64,000 nucleotides of DNA from Xenorhabdus cabanillasii (GCF_003386665.1 NZ_QTUB01000001.1:3906001-3970000); one strand, 5' to 3'; counted from the stretch's first letter, positions 26,489 to 35,705 are shown. Numbers and translations are program-made. Notes: a model not told the origin generated them from the letters alone.

Positions 26489-27337
26489 TTACATCGACAA
26501 TAATTCCTGCCTGAGATTATTCAGAACCCTGGAGTTGTTAAAGTTACTTGGCTCAAGATGAGCAGTTAATTTTTGAAGTATTGATTGCACCATTCCAGAG
26601 TTATACGAACTTTCTTTAGGTAATGTGTGAAACTTAGCAGCCAATCTATGTTCTGCCACATTTAAAAGTGGGTAAACATCCTCCATAACAGAACAGCACA
26701 TTATTAAGTAATTCCATGACCAGCACAGCGTGATCAACTCTTCATCGGTTATTTGCTGCTTGGGTTTTGGTAAATCTTTGCCAAGATATTCACCCTCCAT
26801 CGCCATTTTATGAACATACTCTATAGCCTGTGGTAACTGATCGGTAGTCAGCTCATCTATATGTTCTACATTGAACCGTTGGTGAACTAAAGAATATGCC
26901 TCTGGATATAAAATTCCTTTTTTTCTCACCAATAGGTTAACGGCGTTCTTTAATGGGTTCCGTTGTTGGACTGTGGTTTTGGAGGAATGGTAACTTCCAG
27001 TTTTCCTAATTGATGGCAAAACCTCAGAGGTTACCCATTTACGAACTCGATAAGGTACAGTTCCTTGCTTGATGGCATCACGACAACGAAGTATTAAGGT
27101 ATACATCCCCGATTCTGAAATGATATTAGCATCACCTTGACGCCCTAACTTAAAGTTAGACCGTTCATTTTCATCTAATACTTTCAGAGCCTTAGACGGA
27201 TTTTGCAAGTTTAGAACATTACAAAGGTCTACAGCTACAAACCAAGGTTCATGGTCTTTTTTAACAACCCGAACGTCTTTGCCATCAAATTTGAATATTG
27301 TGAATTCATCACTCATTTTTTTTGCTATACTTGTCAT
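26489..27337 (-). CDS. BRO-family phage antirepressor
   Basis: The 282-aa product has an N-terminal BRO domain: FKFDGKDVRVVKKDHEPWFV, AVDLCNVLNLQNPSKALKVL, SGMYTLILRCRD and YRVRKWVTSEVLPSIRKTGS (about residues 12-120). The C-terminal part is helical (LYPEAYSLVHQRFNVEHIDE) and resembles phage antirepressor C-termini. Together with the two Arc-like proteins upstream it forms a module like P22 immI (mnt, arc, ant). An internal ATG (MSDEFTIF, residue 8) is an alternative start. Confidence 0.88.
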   Translation of the reverse strand: MTSIAKKMSDEFTIFKFDGKDVRVVKKDHEPWFVAVDLCNVLNLQNPSKALKVLDENERSNFKLGRQGDANIISESGMYTLILRCRDAIKQGTVPYRVRKWVTSEVLPSIRKTGSYHSSKTTVQQRNPLKNAVNLLVRKKGILYPEAYSLVHQRFNVEHIDELTTDQLPQAIEYVHKMAMEGEYLGKDLPKPKQQITDEELITLCWSWNYLIMCCSVMEDVYPLLNVAEHRLAAKFHTLPKESSYNSGMVQSILQKLTAHLEPSNFNNSRVLNNLRQELLSM

Positions 27338-27406
27338 GTCTACATTCCTTACTCGGTTTTGGACGATTTATAAGCCTCGTTGGTTGCCGCCTTCGAGGTT
27401 TTGCTT

Positions 27407-27583
27407 TTATTGCGCGAGTCTCTTTTTCTCATCGTTGATACTCCATACCAGCCGTTGAATAATTGTTGAATTGATAGATAAACCTTCTTCCCTAGCCTTC
27501 GACTCAACATGTTCCTTCACTCTTTTCGGTAAACGTAAACTGAATGTTTCCGTTGCCCTTTCTGTATACAAATCATCTTTCAT
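27407..27583 (-). CDS. Arc-like ribbon-helix-helix repressor (58 aa)
   Basis: This short gene reads MKDDLYTERATETFSLRLPK, then RVKEHVESKAREEGLSINST and IIQRLVWSIN. The pattern FSLRLP-K-rVkehvesKA-n-INS-II-RL is the Arc/Mnt ribbon-helix-helix fold. It lies 69 bases upstream of the BRO gene on the same strand and diverges from a second Arc-like gene across a palindromic operator. It probably represses the antirepressor. Confidence 0.8.
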   Translation of the reverse strand: MKDDLYTERATETFSLRLPKRVKEHVESKAREEGLSINSTIIQRLVWSINDEKKRLAQ

Positions 27584-27604
27584 TTTCTCATTCCTCTTTT
27601 AATT

Positions 27605-27630
27605 GATGATGTCATAATGACATGATGTCA
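27605..27630. promoter_or_regulatory. Operator between the two Arc-like genes
   Basis: A palindrome ATGTCAT-A-ATGACAT (27,609-27,623) overlaps two direct copies of ATGATGTCA (27,606-27,614 and 27,622-27,630). It lies 22 bases from the minus-strand start and 41 from the plus-strand start, ideal for ribbon-helix-helix repressors acting on both promoters. Confidence 0.65.
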
Positions 27631-27670
27631 ATATGCCATTACTATCTATTTAGAAATAAATTAGAAGGCG

Positions 27671-28024
27671 ATGGAAATGACGAAAAAGCTCGTGGCGGCT
27701 CAAGATAAATTTATGCTCAGATTGCCCGATGGCATGAGAGAACATATTGCCAAAAGAGCAGAAGAGAACGGACGATCAATGAATTCCGAAATTGTGCAAA
27801 TTCTTCATGATGCTATACATGGAGGAATGTCCTTGTCTATGGATGAAGATTTCTCTCGCGTCTATCAAGAAATGCTTGAAGCTGATGACTGGGACAATGA
27901 TGAAGCTTATTATAAAATTGATTATCTGACATATTTGCTTATGGAAAAAATGGAAGCAGATAGTCGTAAACTCAAAGAATTACTTAATGTAAAGAAAGAG
28001 CTTATCAACAAAAAAGCCCCATGA
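27671..28024 (+). CDS. Arc-family transcriptional regulator with C-terminal extension
   Basis: The 117-aa product has an N-terminal ribbon-helix-helix domain: DKFMLRLPDGMREHIAKRAE, then RSMNSEIVQILHDAI, the typical Arc/Mnt pattern. An acidic, helical extension (about residues 55-110) follows that Arc itself lacks; it may set oligomer state or contact another protein. ATG at 27,677 is an alternative start better spaced from GAAGG. It diverges from the small Arc-like gene and ends at a bidirectional terminator. Confidence 0.85.
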   Translation: MEMTKKLVAAQDKFMLRLPDGMREHIAKRAEENGRSMNSEIVQILHDAIHGGMSLSMDEDFSRVYQEMLEADDWDNDEAYYKIDYLTYLLMEKMEADSRKLKELLNVKKELINKKAP

Positions 28025-28038
28025 TGGGGCTATTTTTT
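28009..28038. terminator. Bidirectional terminator between convergent genes
   Basis: AAAAAAGCCCC-ATGAT-GGGGCTATTTTTT: stem 28,015-28,020 with 28,026-28,031, A-run before and T-run after, so it serves both the Arc-like gene (plus) and the OB-fold protein gene (minus). Confidence 0.9.
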
Positions 28039-28998
28039 ATCGTATTTTTTCTCTAATGGTTGCTTATATTGTTTTATGAACGCTTGAAATCTTTCATGTG
28101 CCTGTTCTAAGTCTTGCATGAATGAGTCTGCATTTAAGCCCATGTCTACAAGCATCTCCCTTAATATTTTTATATCATTATCCGTCTTTTTTTCCTTCAT
28201 TAGTCCATAGAACAATGTTTTTAGCTTACTGCAATTTGTAGCGCTAACACACATCTTCTCTAAGATATCTTCGGAGAACATATAGGCAATATAAGCAATT
28301 GCATCTGCGACTCCAGTAATCATAGTGTTATGATTACCATCTGATTGTTTATCAGAATAACTTTCTGTTGATACACATTTACGAAGGACTGGACTATCCA
28401 TGATAAATCCGCCCCCCACGCACACCATGTCCACTTTTGATCCTGGGACTAAATCTAGAATGTAAGGATCATTTTTATCAACATTAAACATTGCTCCGCC
28501 CAAAACAAAACTAGGACTCTCAGTTTTTACTATAGCGTTGCCAATAAAATCTTCGGTCACACTTTCAGTAGTGCCAGTTACTCTAATTTTCTTACCTTTA
28601 TATTTCTTATTAGCAACGAGTTCGTTTTGCTTATACTCGCTATATAACTGTAATGCCGAATATGGGCCTTCTACATCAGAAAACGAATAATTTTCCGCTT
28701 TTGATCGTTTAGACCGCCTATTGATATCAGATAATATATCTGCAACAACCTTGCTAAAATTATTGAATGCAACCTTATTGTTGGGTATAGGTAAGCCATA
28801 TTCATCAAACTTTTGATTGCGCTTTGATGGGCTAGATTTAGCGTCTTTCTTAGTTCCTTTTTCAGCAATCTGTCTATACAGTTCCGTAGATCGCTTATAC
28901 CAATTCAATAAACATTCTTCTGTATCACAATTCTTTTCGCGCAGTTTCCAGTTCTGCTTAACCAATGCCTTGAAATCATTATTATTGCCAGTAACCAC
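28030..28998 (-). CDS. LprI-like / OB-fold (tRNA_anti-like) protein, 5' end probably missing
   Basis: The N-terminal part (WKLREKNCDTEECLLNWYKR plus STELYRQI) looks like the end of an LprI/YecT-type periplasmic domain. The middle (LVANKKYKGKKIRVTGTTES ... FIMDSPVLRKC) looks like a tRNA_anti-like OB-fold domain, which is often exported despite its name. The frame is open upstream of the GTG at 28,998 (DALYVDYLQAKV) but meets a TAG before any signal peptide, so the secretion signal seems lost. It is a cargo gene between tail genes. Confidence 0.55.
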   Translation of the reverse strand: MVTGNNNDFKALVKQNWKLREKNCDTEECLLNWYKRSTELYRQIAEKGTKKDAKSSPSKRNQKFDEYGLPIPNNKVAFNNFSKVVADILSDINRRSKRSKAENYSFSDVEGPYSALQLYSEYKQNELVANKKYKGKKIRVTGTTESVTEDFIGNAIVKTESPSFVLGGAMFNVDKNDPYILDLVPGSKVDMVCVGGGFIMDSPVLRKCVSTESYSDKQSDGNHNTMITGVADAIAYIAYMFSEDILEKMCVSATNCSKLKTLFYGLMKEKKTDNDIKILREMLVDMGLNADSFMQDLEQAHERFQAFIKQYKQPLEKKYDKK

Positions 28999-29053
28999 TT
29001 TAGCTTGCAGATAGTCAACATATAGTGCGTCGTCAGCCTAAGACAACGCCGGA

Positions 29054-29533
29054 GTGGAGCAAATCAATTTTTCTGCTTTACTGGTGGCTTTAGTGCAATC
29101 AAAGCTAGCAGTATTAGCAGTGGCGGACACCAAAAATAGAGCAGCAGCAAACCCCGTAAACGAGAAGCATGAATCAATGGTGAATGTTGGCAATGATTGC
29201 TATATGGATTTGCGAAACGGTAAAATATACGGCATTTATGACGATCCAAAACCAATTGATGGAGTTAGCCCTTGGTTAGGGTGCTCTGACCCTGTTGCAG
29301 AAAGGGTTACAGTTATCTCTACCTCGCCAGATGAAAGAACTGTAAGAACGTTTAAAGTAAAATATAGTGATGGTGATTATGCGACATTTGATATCTCCCC
29401 AATTTATAAAAATATCCCAAATTATGCTCGTGGATATATCAATTCACTAATAAAACAAGATGCCAAAATAAAACTAACCTCTCGCTTATGTGGTAGCGGC
29501 GGCTTCCCTACCTTTGTAGCCGCTGAGAGGTAA
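29054..29533 (+). CDS. Hypothetical prophage cargo protein
   Basis: I do not recognise a family. The 159-aa product from GTG 29,054 begins with a weakly hydrophobic stretch (FSALLVALVQSKLAVLAVA) that may be a poor signal peptide, followed by a beta-rich domain (DCYMDLRNGKIYGIYDDPKP, RTFKVKYSDGDYATFDISPI) and one late Cys (SRLCGSGGFP). It lies on the opposite strand to the tail operon and diverges from the OB-fold gene. Start choice is uncertain. Confidence 0.5.
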   Translation: MEQINFSALLVALVQSKLAVLAVADTKNRAAANPVNEKHESMVNVGNDCYMDLRNGKIYGIYDDPKPIDGVSPWLGCSDPVAERVTVISTSPDERTVRTFKVKYSDGDYATFDISPIYKNIPNYARGYINSLIKQDAKIKLTSRLCGSGGFPTFVAAER

Positions 29534-29555
29534 ACGATAAAATCAATCAGGGCTT

Positions 29556-32027
29556 TTACCCCATTGACGGTATAATTTGAGAAAGGCTTAATCTCGCTGC
29601 TTCTCCTGCATCGGTTACAGTGCCTTTTACTGTATTGGCTGTCGTAGTTACATTAATGTCTCCGTTGAGATCCACTTTGACATTATTAGTTGCGCCAGTC
29701 ATAGGCATATTTTGTATCTTGTGAGTCTGAGAGAGGAATTCACGGGGTGCGTTCATATCCATATTAGGCACTATTGGATTTGATATCGCATCCGAAAACG
29801 CACTAATATTGTTCGCAAGATTAACCATTGGATCGCCTTGCCCTTTGATTGCAGCCATAACAAGTTGTTTAGAGTAAGGCAGTGGCTTTCCTATTTCCTC
29901 TGGACTCATGGCATTCATCAGGGCGTACATAACATCGTGGTTATTTAAATCTAGGCGGTCGTTTCGGCCAACACCCAACCTCTGAGCAACTCGGTCTATG
30001 TAATCCTCGGTGCGGTTTTTATCTTTTCCTCCTAGTGGTGCCCACGCAGATATGATATCCGCAACTGTCTGTAATTTTTTGGGTTTACCTTGACCATTAA
30101 AGAACCGCCGCAATTGCCAAGCGGTTCGCTCCAGACCAATATACTCCGAATTAAATTTAGCAAAACGTTGCTCAGGATGATTTTCTACTGTTGCACCTCG
30201 TTGTTTGGCATACTCTATATTCAGTGGGTTGTTATTGCGCTCCCCGCGAGTATTCCCTTTTTGTGGTATTGGTGTGGTGTTGGGCTTGCTTCCCAAAATA
30301 ATGTTATTCAGTTCATCCAGTGTCATTTCACCACGACGGACTTTAGCCTTGAGCCTATCAATTTCAGGATCACCAGTAGGAATGTCTAAGGTTGTCTCAG
30401 TAACTGGACTCCCTAATACCTTTGGCTTGGTGGGTATATATGGGTTTATCCCTAACAGCCCATTCAGCCAGTTATTGGCACTGATATACCAGTCAGGCAT
30501 TGCGTTTCCAAATGCTGCGCGGTGGCGTTCTCCAGCCTTACTCCCTATCGTGTTTGTCTCTTGTTTATTTTGCTCGCTACCATTCCACGCCTGCTTGAGT
30601 TCCTCCCACGCCAAATCAAAATTCCCATCGTTTAGGTGGTTCAGTGCGGCGAATAAATGAGAAATCGTTTCGCTCAGCCCGTTAAAGCTTTTTTGAAGAC
30701 TTTCCAGTTCAAAACTGAGTGACCAATTATCGAGATTGATACCCAATAATTCCAACAAATCCCGCCCTAGTTTTTTGATGTCTTTACCGAGATTTTCTAT
30801 TTCTGTTTTGGCTTTTTTGATGACCGGCTCCCATTTATCCCAGGGGAGCAGAGAGTCACCGCCTTTTTTCCATGTTTGATAATCGTCATAGAGTCCCAGT
30901 AACCCCAGAGACAAAAGAGCAATTAATCCAACGCCAGTGAATAAAGGTGCGAACATAGCCAGAAATGCCGAGCCGCACGCAATAATCATGGGGATCAGGG
31001 TAATTCCGATAATTGTCGCAACACCTTTAAATACTGAGATTGCTGTTTCACGGTTCCTATTTAGATAATCAAGAAAACCGGAAACTCTCTCTGAGAATTT
31101 AATAAGATGAGGCGTCAGGTAATTCGCCACCAGCGTTTTCAGCCCCTCCCATTGCTGACCGAGTACCGAATTTTGCTCTTTGAGTTTACGGTTTAGCTCC
31201 AGCTCTTCTTTGGTGGAGATGACTAGATTTTTTTGAGCATCAAGCCGTTTCTGAATAGCATCGCGACCCTCCAATAGGGTGTTGATAGTCCCCTCATCCA
31301 GTCCCATATTTTTGGCAATGTTATATGCCTGTGGGCGCTCCATCTTGGACATACTGTCAGCCATATCTAACAGTATGTCGTCCAGATTGCGTATTTTCCC
31401 GTAGGAGTCCACCACGCCAACACCCAACGCATTGAAAAATGGCAGGATAGACGCATCACCCATCGTGACCAAATCCCACAGTGATTTATTCAGGCTGGTC
31501 ATTGTAGCCGCCATACCATCAGCGCTTCCACCGGACATTTCCGCGACGTTCTGCCATTTTTTGATGGTCTCCGCGTTCATGCCGAGGTTTTTACTCAGGA
31601 AATACAGTTGGTCATTACTACGTGACACGTCATTGACCAGTTTTGCTAATCCGCTAGAGACCAAAATAGTGGTGAATAGTCCTGTCAGCGCTTTGACCGC
31701 AACGTTGACCGACTTACTCCAGTCCTGCGTCTTCTCTTTGTACTTTTTGGTCTTATCGCCGTATTCAGACAATTCACCCAGTATCGCTTCCAGATTAGTA
31801 TTGAGCTTATCCATCGATTTAGCCAAGTCTTGGTTCGACTGGTCAAAATCTCTGGTGCTGTCTGCGGCTTTATCCGCATCATCAGACAGTTTGACAACCG
31901 CAGTGGATGCGCCGCCTGCTTTCTTATCCAGATCATCAAGCGCCTGAATTGCCTTGTGTGCATCACCGGCAAAACCGGACATATCCAACTTCAGTGCAAC
32001 AAGTAATGTCTCGACAAGAGTAGCCAT
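29556..32027 (-). CDS. Tail tape measure protein with C-terminal muralytic-type domain
   Basis: The product is 823 aa from MATLVETLLVALKLDMSGFA, a start with AAGGAG nine bases upstream. The N-terminal third is coiled coil with QALDDLDKKAGGASTAVVKL. Hydrophobic segments follow (about residues 335-400), as in tape measures that line the tail and enter the membrane. Near residues 600-720 a compact domain (RNNNPLNIEYAKQRG, ADIISAWAPLGGKDKNRTED, YIDRVAQRLGV) resembles the P5-type tail lysozyme domains. Its length sets the tail length. Confidence 0.88.
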   Translation of the reverse strand: MATLVETLLVALKLDMSGFAGDAHKAIQALDDLDKKAGGASTAVVKLSDDADKAADSTRDFDQSNQDLAKSMDKLNTNLEAILGELSEYGDKTKKYKEKTQDWSKSVNVAVKALTGLFTTILVSSGLAKLVNDVSRSNDQLYFLSKNLGMNAETIKKWQNVAEMSGGSADGMAATMTSLNKSLWDLVTMGDASILPFFNALGVGVVDSYGKIRNLDDILLDMADSMSKMERPQAYNIAKNMGLDEGTINTLLEGRDAIQKRLDAQKNLVISTKEELELNRKLKEQNSVLGQQWEGLKTLVANYLTPHLIKFSERVSGFLDYLNRNRETAISVFKGVATIIGITLIPMIIACGSAFLAMFAPLFTGVGLIALLSLGLLGLYDDYQTWKKGGDSLLPWDKWEPVIKKAKTEIENLGKDIKKLGRDLLELLGINLDNWSLSFELESLQKSFNGLSETISHLFAALNHLNDGNFDLAWEELKQAWNGSEQNKQETNTIGSKAGERHRAAFGNAMPDWYISANNWLNGLLGINPYIPTKPKVLGSPVTETTLDIPTGDPEIDRLKAKVRRGEMTLDELNNIILGSKPNTTPIPQKGNTRGERNNNPLNIEYAKQRGATVENHPEQRFAKFNSEYIGLERTAWQLRRFFNGQGKPKKLQTVADIISAWAPLGGKDKNRTEDYIDRVAQRLGVGRNDRLDLNNHDVMYALMNAMSPEEIGKPLPYSKQLVMAAIKGQGDPMVNLANNISAFSDAISNPIVPNMDMNAPREFLSQTHKIQNMPMTGATNNVKVDLNGDINVTTTANTVKGTVTDAGEAARLSLSQIIPSMG

Positions 32028-32096
32028 TAGCTCTCCTTTGGACGTAAAAAAAGGCCGCATTGCGACCCTGTTACAGGTAATGACACAACCTACTTT

Positions 32097-32582
32097 TTAA
32101 TCAAGCCTTGAATCCGTAAAACTCATCATGAGTAATTGCTTAATCGCGGAGCATGCTTCAATAAAAGCATTGTCTTCTGCCGGGGAGGATATAATGCATT
32201 CTTTCTGTCCATTCCCTACGTCGACATGAATATTCCCATCTTCAACCCACATTGAAATGCTGACAGCATGCAGATCACCACCAGTCAGAGGTGTGTCATC
32301 CACTGTAGTAGCTATTTTGAACTTTAATTCATAATTTTCATTTAGGGTAAATGACTCTAAGGGTTTTTTATGGAACTTACCTTTTTCATCCACGATCCCA
32401 ATTGAAATATAACTATATTCATCACCTTTGCTATCTCGCCAAACCATATTTGGTAGTGATAATGAATCCCTATATTCATGAACTAACTTGTGCCCATATT
32501 TCTGTAACTCAGCTTTGCGAAGTCGATACTTGCTCTCAAGATTAGTTCTTTGTTTCTTAATGTCTTCATAAGTAATTGACAT
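32097..32582 (-). CDS. Hypothetical protein inserted in the tail operon
   Basis: I do not recognise a family. The product is 161 aa from MSITYEDIKKQRTNLESKYR, starting with a charged coiled coil, then a beta-rich domain (DEYSYISIGIVDEKGKFHKK, SISMWVEDGNIHVDVGNGQK) and a helical end. No signal peptide. It stands between the tail assembly chaperone and tape measure genes, where most related phages have nothing, so it is probably cargo. Two upstream in-frame ATGs exist. Confidence 0.5.
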   Translation of the reverse strand: MSITYEDIKKQRTNLESKYRLRKAELQKYGHKLVHEYRDSLSLPNMVWRDSKGDEYSYISIGIVDEKGKFHKKPLESFTLNENYELKFKIATTVDDTPLTGGDLHAVSISMWVEDGNIHVDVGNGQKECIISSPAEDNAFIEACSAIKQLLMMSFTDSRLD

Positions 32583-32669
32583 GCCTTTCTCCATAAGTGC
32601 GTTATTGCGGATTAGCATGATTACCACCTTTAAAAAAGTTTTACTGTGACTTAATCGAGAAGTAATGAA

Positions 32670-32890
32670 TCAATGAGATTCACGATTGTTTAGCTCTTCC
32701 ATTAGCCGTTTGTTGTATTCGCTGACCTGATGCACCTCAATCAGGTTCAGCGCATCTTCAAGACTGTATATTGTGGAAAGTTCGGAATAGGTTGCGTACC
32801 CTGAGGTAATGACCTGATACGCAACACTGGAGACATTCAATGTTTCAGCGATAATCCCGGATTTCAGCGGCAGACCGGCTCTTAATTTTT
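32670..32890 (-). CDS. Frameshift extension of the tail assembly chaperone (GT-type)
   Basis: After the chaperone stop at 32,882 the -1 frame stays open for about 71 residues: EKLRAGLPLKSGIIAETLNV, then SSVAYQVITSGYATYSELST and an end ELNNRESH. It has no good start codon of its own. A -1 shift at GAAAAAT (about 32,884-32,890) joins the two, as in the lambda G/GT system that loads the tape measure. The slip site is not a textbook heptamer, so independent start elsewhere is possible. Confidence 0.55.
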
Positions 32891-33292
32891 CGAGTCTGAC
32901 CCACCGCCGTGAGTTAAAAAATCAATATGCAGAGCGAACGCCTCTTTTCGCAGCAGAAACATTGTTTTAATGTCACTGATATCGGAATTAAATTCGATGC
33001 TACGAGCATTACCGCCAGACGGGACGATTTGAGCGCATTCCAGTAGCTCATCCAGTAGCGGAATACCGACATCGGGATCAATGCGAGACAGTGCCTTAAC
33101 GGCCACCTGCGCCATACCCATCATCCCCATCTCAGGGCGAATATCACCGATATCAATACCGCCATTGGCGACAGCGAATATCGCCCTCATCGCCCAGTTA
33201 TCAGCCTTAATAATCGGCATTTCAGTGATAACGAATGTTTTACCTGCGTCACGGCCGGATTCGATAGTAAGTGTGGTAGATTTCAGTGCCAT
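32882..33292 (-). CDS. Phage tail assembly chaperone
   Basis: The 136-aa product lies between tail tube and tape measure, the position of the assembly chaperone in DUF3383-type contractile tails. It has the pattern TLTIESGRDAGKTFVITEMP, ADNWAMRAIFAVANGGIDIG and a helical end. It should bind and cover the tape measure before the tube forms. Its start overlaps the tube gene end by one base. The downstream -1 frame may be expressed as an extension. Confidence 0.78.
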   Translation of the reverse strand: MALKSTTLTIESGRDAGKTFVITEMPIIKADNWAMRAIFAVANGGIDIGDIRPEMGMMGMAQVAVKALSRIDPDVGIPLLDELLECAQIVPSGGNARSIEFNSDISDIKTMFLLRKEAFALHIDFLTHGGGSDSKN

Positions 33293-33741
33293 TATGCGAT
33301 TTCCTCTGCGCCATTCATGATCATGTTGAATTTGTAACTCGTTCCGTCCAGCATCTTCTTACCACTAGCGCCCCCCGTCATACTGACTAGTCCACCTGTG
33401 CCGGAGTAGCGTTTTTTGATAGAGGGAATTTCAACAACAATATCGACATAGCGTGATTCCATATTGGAATTAAAATCTCGACGGATATTTTCCATAACCT
33501 GCGTGGATACGCTGTTGGCTTCCAGGTACAATGTCCACGGTGTTTCATGAGGGAGATAGCCTATACTCTGTTTGCCATCCACCCCGATACAAGTTTCCCC
33601 TAGAGTGACCTCGCCGAACTCCCATGCGTTATCCGCCTGAAAGCCCTGAATCTGGACGTAATCATCATAGATACCTTTGCATCGCAGCATTAACACCGCA
33701 TTGGCTGATGTGATCGTGAGCGGATTGTGTCCCATTGGCAT
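33292..33741 (-). CDS. Tail tube-like protein, DUF3277 family
   Basis: The 149-aa product matches DUF3277, which directly follows the DUF3383 sheath gene in this phage group and is taken to be the inner tail tube: GHNPLTITSANAVLMLRCKG, YDDYVQIQGFQADNAWEFGE and the end YKFNMIMNGAEEIA. Size and place fit a tube monomer. Function is inferred from position; no enzyme motif is expected. Confidence 0.82.
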   Translation of the reverse strand: MPMGHNPLTITSANAVLMLRCKGIYDDYVQIQGFQADNAWEFGEVTLGETCIGVDGKQSIGYLPHETPWTLYLEANSVSTQVMENIRRDFNSNMESRYVDIVVEIPSIKKRYSGTGGLVSMTGGASGKKMLDGTSYKFNMIMNGAEEIA

Positions 33742-33752
33742 AATATTTCCCC

Positions 33753-35210
33753 TTATTGAACGTTAATAGATGGGAGTTCGACCTGCTGGACGCTGCCACC
33801 GTCTGCATACCAGAGTTTCAGCGGCATAGATTTACGCAATCCGCGAGTTTGCGCAGGTGTTTCGCCGATGCGTACACACCAGCCCTCGGCGTTTATTTGT
33901 GCAGCTGCGTCAAACCCCGCCTCCGTATTGATTTGTTTTTTCTGCTGTTCAGATAACGCTATACCGCGTTGAATGCCGCCGAAGTTCCGCATTTGGTTAA
34001 TCGGGTCTTGGATAGCTGCGCGATGGGTAGCTCGACCTACCTCGTTATACGCAATGGATTTAAACGAGGTCAGCATGGTCATTAGGGCGAGTTGCAATTG
34101 ACTGTTCAGATAAACCTGATTCACGTAACTGTCCAGCCATTTGAACTTACCGGAAATTGTCCCTTTGTTAACAAACACGAACCGATCATTCGCAGTGCCA
34201 TATGCGCCGTAGAAGTTCCAGCCAAAGCGCAATAATTCATCGGCCAGCGTTTTATCGGTCACGGTGGGTTTTAGCCCCTCCTGACGACGAAACGCGAATG
34301 TTGCTCGACCGTTTAACTCGTTGAAATTGAGTGATGCTGCATAGGTACAGGCAAATGCGCCGTGGGTATGGTCGCCGTACATCAGGCATGTGCCACCTAT
34401 ATCTGACTCACGGATAGTGTTAGAGATCGCCTCTAATGCCGCCATCTCTTGACTGAACGAGTACAGCACATGCACATAGCAGTCATTTTGCAACGTCACC
34501 CATTTGGAAATGGACAGTTTTTCATCAGAACTAAAATCACCAATTGCCATGACCGAGACGAAATTGTTAACGGATTTCGTAATGCGCGGCATTAGCTCAT
34601 CAATGGTATCGGCATTGAGTCCGTCATTTTGCTGTGCGCCTGCTGCCTCTGTCAGCCCCATATACTCGGCTAATTCACCTGAGCCAAAACTAATCGTACC
34701 CGCCACGCCTTTTGTTGCCCCTTCAATGGAGAATGTGCGGCTGGTTACGTCATATTTGCACGTCCCGGTTTTTGCCAGTGAAGCGGATACCGCGTCAGCC
34801 AGTGCTGAGTAGGACTTGATATCAGCAGGGGTAATGGTGACAGCGTGCCTTTTGCCATCAATATCCAATGCTAATCCCTGAGGAATGTGATTAAAATCAC
34901 GCAACGGAACTTTACTGCCAACCAGTTTTGCTCCCTGTGCGCTGGTCACCATTGACGCGATATAGAGCGTTTCTGGTCGGGTTGTTGAGCCGACGAAGCC
35001 AGCAAAATAGACCTGAGCCGATTCGTGCTCTTTGGATTTCGTGCCGAAAATTTCAGCTACCTGCTCAGCGGAACCGAATGCCTTCACACCTAACATAGCC
35101 TGTGGTGTATTTTTGGTGATAAACAGGGCGTTCAATGCCAGCGAATTTCCGCCAGTGCCGACAACGCCCGGCAAAATACTAACGATATCGCTCGCCGGAA
35201 TAGTATTCAT
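33753..35210 (-). CDS. Contractile tail sheath protein, DUF3383 family
   Basis: The 485-aa product is a DUF3383 sheath: start MNTIPASDIVSILPGVVGTG, then QVAEIFGTKSKEHESAQVYF, a long insert domain, and the C-terminal part LYSFSQEMAALEAISNTIRE to the end. Sheath subunits polymerise around the tube and contract on infection. The length fits the family. It shows the prophage was a myovirus-like phage. No frameshift or stop was seen. Confidence 0.9.
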   Translation of the reverse strand: MNTIPASDIVSILPGVVGTGGNSLALNALFITKNTPQAMLGVKAFGSAEQVAEIFGTKSKEHESAQVYFAGFVGSTTRPETLYIASMVTSAQGAKLVGSKVPLRDFNHIPQGLALDIDGKRHAVTITPADIKSYSALADAVSASLAKTGTCKYDVTSRTFSIEGATKGVAGTISFGSGELAEYMGLTEAAGAQQNDGLNADTIDELMPRITKSVNNFVSVMAIGDFSSDEKLSISKWVTLQNDCYVHVLYSFSQEMAALEAISNTIRESDIGGTCLMYGDHTHGAFACTYAASLNFNELNGRATFAFRRQEGLKPTVTDKTLADELLRFGWNFYGAYGTANDRFVFVNKGTISGKFKWLDSYVNQVYLNSQLQLALMTMLTSFKSIAYNEVGRATHRAAIQDPINQMRNFGGIQRGIALSEQQKKQINTEAGFDAAAQINAEGWCVRIGETPAQTRGLRKSMPLKLWYADGGSVQQVELPSINVQ

Positions 35211-35219
35211 GGATGGTCC

Positions 35220-35705
35220 TCAAATAGAATTGATATCAATAGAAACGGAGTCAGTACTCTCGATTGAGTAGGTTATTTCAGGGTTGTATTGCAGTTTTAT
35301 TTCGAGCATCACACGGTTTTCGTACTGGTTCGCCTCATTCACCAGTACATTTTTTCGGGGCTGATTACTGTAGAGGGGCTGACAGTGCTTTAGTCGTGCC
35401 GTGGTGTAGCTGGACTGCCACAGATTTGCCACCACGCGCGCCCGCGAATCAGTCTCATCACCGTAAAAATCCAGCTGCATAGTCAGCTCAACAGAACGTT
35501 GTGCCGTGATGGTTGATGATCCATGATGGTAATAATTGGTGATGTAATCGATATCCCGCTCAAACAGGACGTGCATCACAATACCGTTTTCGGGATTAGG
35601 CACATTATTTTGATATCCCTGAACAACATCACAGTGGAACAGTCCAGTCAGATACTCCCTGACATCGCCGAACAGATCATCATGACTGACTGTTATTGTC
35701 GCCAT
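35220..35705 (-). CDS. Phage neck/tail terminator protein
   Basis: The product is 161 aa from MATITVSHDDLFGDVREYLT, matching the neck terminator (LIC_12616-like) proteins found before the sheath gene. It has VVQGYQNNVPNPENGIVMHV and the beta-strand pattern of terminators (QRSVELTMQLDFYGDETDSR). It caps the tail and joins it to the head. It starts within the end of the previous gene, so it is translationally coupled. Confidence 0.8.
   Translation of the reverse strand: MATITVSHDDLFGDVREYLTGLFHCDVVQGYQNNVPNPENGIVMHVLFERDIDYITNYYHHGSSTITAQRSVELTMQLDFYGDETDSRARVVANLWQSSYTTARLKHCQPLYSNQPRKNVLVNEANQYENRVMLEIKLQYNPEITYSIESTDSVSIDINSI

Noticed and set aside
26341..26500. CRISPR array
   Set aside because: Only one repeat is present; no second repeat at 55-65 bases on either side and no cas genes in the window. 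Kept as a solitary repeat.
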